Shown here: positions 1-6,272 of the stretch, in pieces
Position numbering within the stretch: position 1 is the first letter of the stretch
How the letters are laid out: the number at the start of each line of letters is the position of its first letter
Source: Verrucomicrobiota bacterium
GTDB lineage: Bacteria > Verrucomicrobiota > Verrucomicrobiia > Chthoniobacterales > UBA10450
NCBI GenBank assembly: GCA_003217965.1
Contig: QHNB01000062.1
Location: forward strand, 1 to 13,619
Reading direction: 5' to 3'
Length of the DNA stretch: 13,619 nucleotides
The notes under the pieces: model-generated
Database searches by the model: none
Seen by the model: the letters and a program-made list of their open reading frames with translations, nothing else
What the model was told of the DNA's origin: nothing
Made by a program: the position numbers and the translations under genes

Positions 1-1053
1 CATCGCCTCAAGCGCCTTGATCGTTATGCCCAATTCGCTGTCGCGTCCGCCAAGATGGCCTTGGATGATGCTGGCATCCAGTATACGCGAGAACATTCGC
101 AACACCGGGTTGGCGTGAGTTTTGGCACGGCGCTCGGGGGCGTTTGTCAGGCCGAAGACCAACACATCCGCTTCTTGAAAAAGGGAGCGCGCGGTGTGAA
201 TCCGACACTGGCATTGCAAGTTTTCGGTGGTTCTGCGCATTCCAATATCGCGATCGAATTTGGATTTCGGGGGGTCGGCACGACCAATTCGAATAGCTGT
301 GCCAGCGGAACTGTCGCCGTAGGCGAAGCGTTGCGGTACATCCGGGATAATTTTGCCGACGTCATTGTAGCCGGGGGTGCTGAAGCCGCCCTGGCCACGC
401 TTTCATTCGGTGCATTCGATCTTATCAAAACGATGAGTCGCTGGAACGGCGACCCGGCACTGGCTTGTCGACCGTTCGATCGACTGCGCGATGGCTTTGT
501 CATGGGCGAAGGCGCTACGTCACTGATTGTTGAAGAACTCGAACACGCTCGTTCGCGTGGCGCACGCATTTACGCGGAGGTGCTCGGTTACAGCTTGAAC
601 AACGATGCTTACCACATGACCTCGCCGTTGCCCGATGGCGAATCCTGCAGCCGCGCCATGTGCGACGCCTTGGCTGACGCAAGCCTGACACCTGAACGAA
701 TTGACTACATTAACGCGCACGCCAGCTCAACGCAGCTCAACGACAACACCGAAACGATGTCAATCAAACAAGTCTTTCGCGAACAGGCCAGAAAAATTCC
801 GGTCAGCGGCACCAAAGGCTACTATGCCCATCCATTGGGCGCGACTGGCGCGATCGAAGCCGCTCTGTGTGCGCTTGCGCTGGATCGACAATGGGTTCCA
901 CCCACCATTAACTATCAACACCCTGATCCCGCATGTGATCTTGACATAGTGCCGAATCAAGGACGCGGCGCGAGTTTGAACTACGTGATGAGTAATTCGT
1001 TTGGTTTTGGTGGAATCAATGCCTGCGTGATTCTGGGACTGCCGCCGACGTAA
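1..1053 (+). CDS. fabF: 3-oxoacyl-ACP synthase II (FabF/KAS II family), 5'-truncated by window edge
   Basis: This gene encodes a condensing enzyme that elongates acyl-ACP with malonyl-ACP in fatty-acid synthesis, in the cytoplasm. The open frame enters at base 1 and ends with TAA at 1051-1053, giving 350 visible residues. FabF proteins are about 412 residues, so roughly 60 N-terminal residues lie outside the window. The in-frame ATG at 55 is internal, because conserved KAS sequence (RLKRLDRYAQFAVASAKMAL) precedes it. The catalytic triad is visible: Cys100 in NSCASGTVAVGEA, His240 in INAHASSTQLND and His277 in KGYYAHPLGATGA, with the conserved Lys272. Two motifs differ from standard FabF (NAHGTST becomes NAHASST; TGHLLGA becomes YAHPLGA), so this could be a paralogue with a specialised role rather than housekeeping FabF. 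It converges on trmD. A decayed copy of its 3' end follows at 1202-1323. Confidence 0.93.
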   Translation, partial: HRLKRLDRYAQFAVASAKMALDDAGIQYTREHSQHRVGVSFGTALGGVCQAEDQHIRFLKKGARGVNPTLALQVFGGSAHSNIAIEFGFRGVGTTNSNSCASGTVAVGEALRYIRDNFADVIVAGGAEAALATLSFGAFDLIKTMSRWNGDPALACRPFDRLRDGFVMGEGATSLIVEELEHARSRGARIYAEVLGYSLNNDAYHMTSPLPDGESCSRAMCDALADASLTPERIDYINAHASSTQLNDNTETMSIKQVFREQARKIPVSGTKGYYAHPLGATGAIEAALCALALDRQWVPPTINYQHPDPACDLDIVPNQGRGASLNYVMSNSFGFGGINACVILGLPPT

Positions 1054-1104
1054 TTAAACTGCGCGCGCTAACGTCCCTGCGAGAGATGCGTTCCGCGAAA
1101 AACG

Positions 1105-1193
1105 TTGTCATCCCGAGCGGATGCGAAGGACTTCACACCTGTCCGTACTCGGTTCGCGAGATCCCTCGCCGTCTACGCGACTCGGGATGACAG
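1105..1193. repeat. Inverted-repeat element with TCATCCCGAG ends
   Basis: Two perfect 12-bp arms, TGTCATCCCGAG at 1106-1117 and CTCGGGATGACA at 1181-1192, enclose about 63 bp that contain GAGATCCCTCG. A looser outer match (CGTTG / CAACG) extends the pairing. A diverged relative lies at 7560-7642. Elements with this TCATCC-GAG ... CTCGGGATGA layout are common in spacers of soil bacteria; I infer a small non-autonomous mobile element or structured repeat. It carries no gene. Confidence 0.65.
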
Positions 1194-1201
1194 CAACGAG
1201 C

Positions 1202-1323
1202 AATTCGTTTGGGTTTTTGCCGGGATCACCGTCTGCCTAATTCTGATTCCCCGCCGATATAGTCACGACTGCGCGGGCTAACCTCAGAACCGTCCCGCGA
1301 ACCGGTGCTGTCATCTTCGAGCG
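1202..1323 (+). pseudogene. Decayed tandem copy of the fabF 3' end and its downstream flank
   Basis: Bases 1202-1282 align with 994-1072, the last ~60 coding bases of fabF plus its stop and trailer. Shared blocks include AATTCGTTTGG, TAATTCTG / TGATTCTG, CCGCCGA and ACTGCGCG.GCTAAC. The match continues through 1293-1323 against 1089-1119 (CCGCGAA, TGTCATC, CGAGCG). Indels and an in-frame stop show that it is not translated as a KAS tail. The two copies are in the same orientation, offset by about 205 bp, with the TCATCCCGAG element between them. The spacer 1054-1374 holds no other gene. Confidence 0.6.
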
Positions 1324-1339
1324 TACGCCAATAATGCCA

Positions 1340-1370
1340 GTCCGGCTCGGACTGCCCGTCCGGCTCGGAC
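1340..1370. repeat. Two 13-bp palindromic units in tandem just downstream of trmD
   Basis: GTCCGGCTCGGAC occurs at 1340-1352 and again at 1358-1370. Each copy is itself a hairpin (GTCCG, loop GCT, CGGAC), and the two can also pair with each other. The block starts 4 bp beyond the trmD stop on the minus strand, so it would form in the 3' end of that transcript. There is no run of T after it, so calling it an intrinsic terminator is not supported; transcript-end protection or pausing is possible. Confidence 0.5.
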
Positions 1371-1374
1371 CCAA

Positions 1375-2043
1375 TCATTTAAGTAAATCCGGGCGGTTCT
1401 GGCGCGTACGTCGCAGCGCTTGCTCCTTTCGCCAGGCTGCTATCTGCGCGTGATTTCCCGATAACAATACCTCCGGAACTTTCCAGCCCCGGAATTCGGC
1501 CGGCCGCGTGTATTGCGGAGCCTCGAGCAGCCCGCTGCGGAAACTATCGTCGACGGCCGATCGGTCGTGGCCGAGCACACCGGGAATAAGGCGAACGACG
1601 GCATCAACGAACACGACCGCGGCAATTGCGCCGTTTGTCAGGACATAATCGCCAATCGAAACCTCGGTGTCGGCCAAGTGTTCGACCACGCGATGATCGA
1701 TCCCTTCATAGTGGCCGCAGAGCACGATCAAATGCTTTTTCTTCGACATCTCATCAGCCAATGTTTGATCGAACCGTTTTCCCTGGGGTGTCATCAAAAC
1801 CGTAATGCTGTCCGCTCGCCGTAATGATTCGATGGCTGCGAAAATCGGCTCGGGTTTCATCACCATTCCCTGCCCGCCACCAAACGGAGCATCGTCGACA
1901 ACGTGATGTTTATCGGTTGTCCAATCGCGCAAGTTATGAATACGAAGCACGATCACGCCGCTTTCCTGCGCCCGTTTCATAATGCTTTCGCTCAACGGAG
2001 CCCGGCAGATTTCTGGGAATAAGGTAATGATGTCGATACGCAC
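1375..2043 (-). CDS. trmD: tRNA (guanine-N1)-methyltransferase TrmD
   Basis: TrmD methylates N1 of G37 in tRNAs using S-adenosylmethionine, which prevents +1 frameshifting; it is a SPOUT/trefoil-knot dimer in the cytoplasm. I place the start at the GTG at 2043, giving MRIDIITLFPEI, the canonical TrmD N-terminus. The upstream in-frame extension to 2178 is translated repeat sequence and lacks family similarity. The protein is 222 residues, a little shorter than the usual ~240-250. Visible motifs: HHVVDDAPFGGGQGMVMKPEP, the SAM-site strand VLMTPQG (about 82-88), LCGHYEGID (108-116), the knot SIGDYVLTNGAIAA (129-142), DDSF (165-168) and GLLEAPQYTRP (171-181). The usual L-x-GGE-LPA knot stretch reads LTNGAIAA. 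It is the last gene of the ffh-rpsP-KH-trmD string; rimM is missing upstream and rplS is missing downstream. Confidence 0.95.
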   Translation of the reverse strand: MRIDIITLFPEICRAPLSESIMKRAQESGVIVLRIHNLRDWTTDKHHVVDDAPFGGGQGMVMKPEPIFAAIESLRRADSITVLMTPQGKRFDQTLADEMSKKKHLIVLCGHYEGIDHRVVEHLADTEVSIGDYVLTNGAIAAVVFVDAVVRLIPGVLGHDRSAVDDSFRSGLLEAPQYTRPAEFRGWKVPEVLLSGNHAQIAAWRKEQALRRTRQNRPDLLK

Positions 2044-2062
2044 TGTCGGAAAGCTTAAGCTG

Positions 2063-2089
2063 GTAGGGGCGATTGACTCAATCGCCCCC
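2063..2089 (+). repeat. GTAG-headed hairpin repeat, family C
   Basis: GTAG at 2063-2066 opens a hairpin with perfect 11-bp arms, GGGGCGATTGA (2066-2076) and TCAATCGCCCC (2078-2088), around a single central C. It lies about 20 bp upstream of the trmD start, in the place where the 3' end of rimM would normally be. I saw no other copy in this window. Confidence 0.6.
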
Positions 2090-2129
2090 GCTAAGGGTCT
2101 GCTGCCTTTCGAGCCCTTGCAATAATGGC

Positions 2130-2154
2130 CGCCTCGACAGAGCAAGGCGACTAC
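2130..2154 (-). repeat. GTAG-headed hairpin repeat, family B copy 1
   Basis: Read on the minus strand this is GTAGTCGCCTTGCTCTGTCG followed by AGGCG. It has a GTAG head and near-perfect arms (CGCCTTG / CGAGGCG) around loop CTCTGT. It matches the unit at 7941-7965 with one base change and the expanded unit at 11971-12025. Confidence 0.65.
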
Positions 2155-2165
2155 AGTTCTGAGGA

Positions 2166-2203
2166 TCTTTGTAGCCACGGCGCTCCGTCGCCGTGCCGGC
2201 TAC
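2166..2203. repeat. GTAG-flanked hairpin repeat, family A copy 1
   Basis: GTAG (2171-2174) and CTAC (2200-2203) bracket a hairpin with arms GCCACGGCG and CGCCGTG-CC-GGC around loop CTCCGT, so both strands begin with GTAG. The reverse complement of 2166-2197 matches 7734-7765 base for base over 32 positions, and 7978-8009 with two differences. It lies 7 bp beyond the stop codon of the KH gene. Confidence 0.7.
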
Positions 2204-2209
2204 AAGAGC

Positions 2210-2440
2210 TTATTCGACGATTTCAAGCGTGGCTCGTTGACCGTGGCGAGAAGCTGAACTGGAGAGTAATGCCCGAATAGCCTGGATTGTCTGCCCGTTC
2301 CGGCCTATGACGCGTCCAACATCGCTTTGCCGTAATTGGAGGCGAAATATGATGGTCTTGCCAGAGGGAATCTCGGTGATGACCGCTTCGTCAGGAAAAT
2401 CGACGAGTTGCCGAATGACGAATTCGAGGAATTCGCGCAT
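2210..2440 (-). CDS. khpA: KH-domain RNA-binding protein (KhpA/YlqC family)
   Basis: This is a 76-residue single-domain KH protein. KhpA-type proteins bind RNA, often with a KhpB/Jag partner, and affect ribosome function and cell-envelope growth. The diagnostic GxxG loop is GRNG at residues 46-49 within VGRVIGRNGQTIQAIRALL; the N-terminal EFLEFVIRQLVDFPDEAVI is also typical. Its length is normal (75-80 residues). It starts with ATG 7 bp after the rpsP stop, consistent with co-transcription and possible translational coupling; no Shine-Dalgarno sequence is visible. The place after rpsP is the standard one for this gene. Confidence 0.92.
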   Translation of the reverse strand: MREFLEFVIRQLVDFPDEAVITEIPSGKTIIFRLQLRQSDVGRVIGRNGQTIQAIRALLSSSASRHGQRATLEIVE

Positions 2441-2447
2441 TGGAAAA

Positions 2448-2717
2448 TCAACCGGTCGGAGCGGCCGCTTTCGCAGGCGCCTTCTTCGTTTTTTTGATCA
2501 AACTGCGCACCGTATCTGAAGGCTGCGCGCCGCGTGCCAGCCAATGGTCGATCCGGTCAAGTTTGAGCGTGCTATTATGACCGGGTTTCTGCGGATCGTA
2601 GGTTCCGACGAGCTCAAGAAATTTACCATCGCGCGGGCTGCGGCTGTCGGCCACCACCACTTTGTAATAAGGGCGGTTGAGCGCGCCTTCTCTGCGGAGT
2701 CGAATTGAAACTGCCAT
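2448..2717 (-). CDS. rpsP: 30S ribosomal protein S16
   Basis: This 89-residue S16 is a primary binder of the 16S rRNA 5' domain in 30S assembly. The sequence is collinear with S16: MAVSIRLRREGALNRPYYKV at the N-terminus, VVADSRSPRDGKFLELVGTYDP, then LKLDRIDHWLARGAQPSDTV. A short basic/Ala-rich tail (KKTKKAPAKAAAPTG) ends it. The first ATG is the canonical start. It sits between ffh (65 bp upstream, a spacer with an inverted repeat) and the KH gene (7 bp downstream), the usual order of this operon in many bacteria. Confidence 0.97.
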   Translation of the reverse strand: MAVSIRLRREGALNRPYYKVVVADSRSPRDGKFLELVGTYDPQKPGHNSTLKLDRIDHWLARGAQPSDTVRSLIKKTKKAPAKAAAPTG

Positions 2718-2746
2718 GTGGAAAAACTTAAAAGTTAAGGTTACAA

Positions 2747-2814
2747 CGTTACAAGAGTTACAAAGTTAGCAACGCAATCCTTTTAACGATGTAGCCTTTG
2801 TAACTCTCTTAACG
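2747..2814. repeat. Long inverted repeat spanning the ffh stop and the ffh-rpsP spacer
   Basis: The 19-bp arms are CGTTACAAGAGTTACAAAG (2747-2765) and CTTTGTAACTCTCTTAACG (2796-2814). They pair at 17 of 19 positions around a 30-base loop (2766-2795). The right arm encodes the last residues of Ffh and the left arm is in the AT-rich spacer before rpsP, so the hairpin would form in the mRNA between the two genes. The spacer also repeats short GTTACAA words. There is no T-run, so attenuation or processing is as likely as termination. Confidence 0.6.
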
Positions 2815-4096
2815 TTCTCTTCATTTTACCGGCGTTCTTCATCAGCTTGCGCATTTGATTGAAACGCTGCAGCAAATCATTCACTTCCGTGACGGTTCGT
2901 CCGCTGCCACGCGCAATTCGTTGGCGTCGCCGTGCATTCAAAATATCCGGTCGCGCCCGCTCTTCCAAGGTCATTGAAAGCACGATCGCTTCGATGCGAC
3001 CGAGCTGTTTCTCATCCACCGAAAGGCCGGGGACGTTACTCATTCCCGGCAACATGCCAAGAATATTTTCGAGTGGTCCAAGCCGGCGCATCATTTTGAA
3101 CTGCGCCAGGAAGTCGTTGAAATCAAACTTTGCTGTTCGGAGTTTGCGCTCGAGGCGGGCCGCTTCTTCTTCATCCACTGCCTCCGCGGCTTTTTCGACA
3201 AGGCCGACAATGTCGCCCATGCCGAGGATCCGGCTCGCAAGCCGATCCGGTATGAAGATTTCAAATTGATCAAGCTTTTCGCCCACTCCGGCAAATTTGA
3301 TGGGACACTGCGTGACTTCGCGCATTGAGAGCGCCGCGCCGCCACGAGCATCGCCATCGAGTTTGGTCAGCACAATTCCGGTGATGCGCAGGGCGTCGTT
3401 AAAATGAGTCGCGACGCTGACTGCCTGCTGCCCGGTTGCGGCATCAGCCACCAGCAAGATCTCTTGTGGCTGGAGGAAATCGCGAAGCTGCTTTAATTCC
3501 TCCACCAGCGGCTGATCGATTTCCTGGCGTCCCGCGGTGTCGAAAATCTTCACGTCAGCTTGTTCCATCCACTGCAAACTCGCGGCTGCTGCACGCCTGA
3601 CCTCTTTTTCACTCGGATCGGGAGTGAACACGGGGACATCGATTTGTTTTCCGAGTGTGGCGAGCTGTTCGATGGCGGCTGGTCGCTGCAAATCGACCGC
3701 GATCAAAGCAGGATTGCGCCCCTGCTTTTTCAACAACCGGGCCAGCTTGGCTGAAGAGGTTGTTTTGCCAGAGCCGTTTAAACCAACCATCAGGATTCGC
3801 CCTGGCTTGCTCAAGTTTAGCGGTGCCGCATCCGCGCCAAGCAGAATCGTCAACTCATCATGAAAGATTTTCACCATTTGTTGGCCAGGCGTAACGCTGC
3901 GGAGGACTTCTTCTCCTAACGCTTTCTCCTTCACCCGCGCGATGAAGTTCTTCGCCACCTGGAAGTCGACGTCGGCCTCGAGCAAGGCGAGCCGTACCTG
4001 GCGCAGCGCCTCGTTGATGTTCGATTCGCTGATCGTGCCGTGGCCGCGCAGGTCTTTAAAAATATCCTGCAGTCGATCGCCCAATTGTGAAAACAT
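2783..4096 (-). CDS. ffh: Signal recognition particle protein Ffh (SRP54)
   Basis: Ffh is the GTPase of the signal recognition particle. With 4.5S RNA it binds signal sequences on ribosomes and delivers them to FtsY at the membrane. The protein is 437 residues, within the family range. Domain order: N domain ~1-95; G domain with P-loop GLNGSGKT (105-112), DLQRP (135-139, usually DTYRP), DTAGRQEID (186-194), TKLDGDARGG (244-253) and GVGEK (270-274); M domain ~325-437 with the SRP-RNA-binding signature RRQRIARGSG (390-399) and the Met-rich FNQMRKLMKNAGKM. The variant DLQRP box is mild and probably tolerated. It starts with ATG 19 bp after the deacetylase stop, so it may be read from the same transcript, and it leads the rpsP-KH-trmD string. 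Confidence 0.97.
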   Translation of the reverse strand: MFSQLGDRLQDIFKDLRGHGTISESNINEALRQVRLALLEADVDFQVAKNFIARVKEKALGEEVLRSVTPGQQMVKIFHDELTILLGADAAPLNLSKPGRILMVGLNGSGKTTSSAKLARLLKKQGRNPALIAVDLQRPAAIEQLATLGKQIDVPVFTPDPSEKEVRRAAAASLQWMEQADVKIFDTAGRQEIDQPLVEELKQLRDFLQPQEILLVADAATGQQAVSVATHFNDALRITGIVLTKLDGDARGGAALSMREVTQCPIKFAGVGEKLDQFEIFIPDRLASRILGMGDIVGLVEKAAEAVDEEEAARLERKLRTAKFDFNDFLAQFKMMRRLGPLENILGMLPGMSNVPGLSVDEKQLGRIEAIVLSMTLEERARPDILNARRRQRIARGSGRTVTEVNDLLQRFNQMRKLMKNAGKMKRTLRELQRLHR

Positions 4097-4115
4097 AACG
4101 CGGAAAAGCAGTCGC

Positions 4116-5405
4116 CTATTTCTTAGGCGAGGCCGCTGGTGGCGACTCGTGGGCTTTCATTGCGCCCTCATCGATCGCGAAACTCCAGTGCGCTTCGACT
4201 TTCTTGCCACCCGATTTTGCTTCGACAATGACCGAGCATTTGTCCCGAAGCTTCTGCGTCACCTGATACGAAACGGTCTGGGTCTTCGGATCGTAGGAGG
4301 CCGGGACCACACCGAGGCCACTAACCCGCATTGTCACCGTGCCGGGATCAATCGCGCCAAAGGCGGAAAGATTTGCGCTGATTAGAGGCAGCGCATTCCG
4401 CACTGTCTCACCATCTGCCGGTTTACTTTGAATATTGGCGGCTCCAATCTCTGCCACCGGTGCCCCACCGGCACTGGAGGTGGCGATCATCGCTATGGCG
4501 TCGCTAAAAACCTTCGGCTTGTTCGCTTCGATTAAATACCGTCCGAGCGAATCCCTGGAAGATCGAAAAGTAAGAGGCTGGCCATAAACAGTGAACACGG
4601 CCTCATAGCCCGCCTGCGTTGCCACGTCCTTGATGTGCTGATTGTAAAAACCGTACGGCACGGCAAAACAGTTCACTCGAATACCGAGCCGTTGCTCGAG
4701 CAATTCTTTGCAACCCACCACTTCATTGTGCAGCCATTGCTCGTATTCAGGCGGAGTTAATTTCTTCTTCGCCACTTTGTCGTAAGGTTTTCGTAAATCC
4801 TGGTGCGTGGCCGAGTGCGCCTGAATATCGATCCCGGCATCCCGCATTTCCGCGAGCTGCTCCCAAGTGATCGCCTCCCCTCCTCCAAAATGCCCGCCCC
4901 GCACACCTTCGGTGTAGATAAACATGGTGAATGGATACCCGAATTTTTTCATGATCGGCCAGGCAACCTCGTACTGCGATTTCCAGCCATCATCGAATGT
5001 GATGACGGCGCAGCGCGGCGGAATGTTTTTCTCACCGCGTTTCCAGGCCAGAAAATCTTGCATGGGGATGACGGTGATGCCGCGATTTTTCAGCTCCTCC
5101 ATCTGTTGTTCGAAGGCTTGTGGTGTGATTTCCGTGTCCGGCCGGTGGACCTGATTGACGAAACGGTGGTATCCAAAAACGCTGACCTGAGCAGTCTGAT
5201 CGACCGCCACTTTCTTTGACTGTGATGTAACCGGACCCGCTCCGGCGCCAGGAGAGCCCCCTGCGCTGGCCGAAACATCGGGTGAGGCTGAAACCGCGGG
5301 CGTGGGCGTAGCAGCTTCGCCGATTCTTTGGACCGTTTCGTGCTTTTTACAGAGGGAAAGTCCGAGGGTCAGGACAACAGGAATGACAGCAAATTTTGAA
5401 ACCAT
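4116..5405 (-). CDS. Secreted or membrane-anchored polysaccharide deacetylase (NodB/CE4 family) with C-terminal beta domain
   Basis: A predicted metal-dependent de-N-acetylase of envelope or extracellular polysaccharide; the substrate cannot be read from the sequence. I start at the ATG at 5405 (429 residues), which puts a signal segment, MVSKFAVIPVVLTLGLSLC, at the very N-terminus; an upstream TTG at 5447 would add 14 residues. The Cys after LSL gives only a poor lipobox. An Ala/Pro/Ser/Gly-rich linker (~30-65) precedes the NodB domain (~75-280): metal/catalytic motif TFDDGW (136-141), metal motif HSATH (197-201) and VPYG near 249-252. The usual Arg of the RxxxxPYG motif is not seen (CFAVPYG). 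Residues ~320-420 form a separate, probably beta-sandwich domain I cannot name. It is divergent from the amidase gene and lies 19 bp upstream of ffh. Confidence 0.85.
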   Translation of the reverse strand: MVSKFAVIPVVLTLGLSLCKKHETVQRIGEAATPTPAVSASPDVSASAGGSPGAGAGPVTSQSKKVAVDQTAQVSVFGYHRFVNQVHRPDTEITPQAFEQQMEELKNRGITVIPMQDFLAWKRGEKNIPPRCAVITFDDGWKSQYEVAWPIMKKFGYPFTMFIYTEGVRGGHFGGGEAITWEQLAEMRDAGIDIQAHSATHQDLRKPYDKVAKKKLTPPEYEQWLHNEVVGCKELLEQRLGIRVNCFAVPYGFYNQHIKDVATQAGYEAVFTVYGQPLTFRSSRDSLGRYLIEANKPKVFSDAIAMIATSSAGGAPVAEIGAANIQSKPADGETVRNALPLISANLSAFGAIDPGTVTMRVSGLGVVPASYDPKTQTVSYQVTQKLRDKCSVIVEAKSGGKKVEAHWSFAIDEGAMKAHESPPAASPKK

Positions 5406-5510
5406 AGGAACGAGTATGGCCTTTAAATCTGGCCGCGGTAAAAACAAGCGGTTTTTGCGTAATCGACGGACTGAATTGCCGCTTTCCGGCGAAAAATTTG
5501 TCTCTCCCCG

Positions 5511-6272
5511 ATGATTCGATTATCAGTCGTCCACATGTCACGTTGTTCTCGGGTTACCTTTCTGCTGGTCGCGCTAGCGTTTGCAAGCTGCCAGACTGTC
5601 TCCAAAGAGCAGCGCAAGAACACGAGCCGAACCTTTAATACCGTCGTCGTCGACGCCGGGCACGGCGGAAAAGATAGTGGCGCTTATCGTCGATTTGGGC
5701 CGCCCGAAAAAGTGGCAACGCTCGATGTCGCCACGCGGCTTTCACAGAAACTGCGGGAATCGCAGTTTAAGACCGTGATGACGCGGACGAACGATGTCTT
5801 CATCCCGCTCGATACCCGAGTTGATATTGAAAACGCCACGCTCAATTCCATTTTCGTCAGCATTCACTTCAACGATTCGCGCCGGCGTGGAATTAAAGGG
5901 TTCGAAACCTATTATCATTCGCCCTACGCCGCGGAACTCGCGCAACGTGTCCAGAACAAGCTTTGCGCCATGCCCGGCGCGGTGAATCGCGGTGTCCACA
6001 CCGCGAACTTTCGCGTGATTCGGAAGGCGGTTTATCCTGCCATCCTTGTCGAGTGCGGCTACTTGAGCAATCGAGCGGAAGGTTACGAAGCCCGAAGCAC
6101 GGAATATCGCGACCGACTAGCGGATAAAATCGCCGAGGCAATCGTCGAGGAACGCTATGGCGCAGGCGTGTACCGGGCTGCTTTTACCGGACAAATTCGG
6201 CCACCGGCGCCGAACCCTCCCCCTCCAGGTGAGGGTCCTGGATCCGCACCGCAGACCCTGCGTGATAATTAG
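5511..6272 (+). CDS. N-acetylmuramoyl-L-alanine amidase (Amidase_3), probable lipoprotein
   Basis: A zinc amidase that cleaves the bond between MurNAc and the stem peptide in peptidoglycan, acting outside the inner membrane. It is 253 residues from ATG 5511; an alternative ATG at 5535 gives a more typical lipoprotein signal (MSRCSRVTFLLVALAFASC, lipobox FAS-C). The Amidase_3 domain (~43-213) has the Zn ligands His51 (DAGHGGKDSG), Glu66 (PPEK) and His119 (SIHFND) and the catalytic Glu181 (LVECGYLSN). The LVECGY form has Cys where Val or Thr is common. A Pro-rich tail of ~30 residues follows. It has no SH3, LysM or AMIN domain, so it would be located by its lipid anchor. Its stop overlaps that of the convergent transporter by 3 bases. 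Confidence 0.92.
   Translation: MIRLSVVHMSRCSRVTFLLVALAFASCQTVSKEQRKNTSRTFNTVVVDAGHGGKDSGAYRRFGPPEKVATLDVATRLSQKLRESQFKTVMTRTNDVFIPLDTRVDIENATLNSIFVSIHFNDSRRRGIKGFETYYHSPYAAELAQRVQNKLCAMPGAVNRGVHTANFRVIRKAVYPAILVECGYLSNRAEGYEARSTEYRDRLADKIAEAIVEERYGAGVYRAAFTGQIRPPAPNPPPPGEGPGSAPQTLRDN

Noticed and set aside
2044..2178. N-terminal extension of TrmD to a GTG at 2178
   Set aside because: The added residues are translated hairpin repeats, and TrmD homologues start at MRIDIITLFPE, which fits the GTG at 2043.
6214..6272. Terminator between the convergent amidase and transporter genes
   Set aside because: A weak CCCTC/GAGGG stem lies inside the amidase coding region without a T-run, and the stop codons overlap, leaving no room for a standard terminator.
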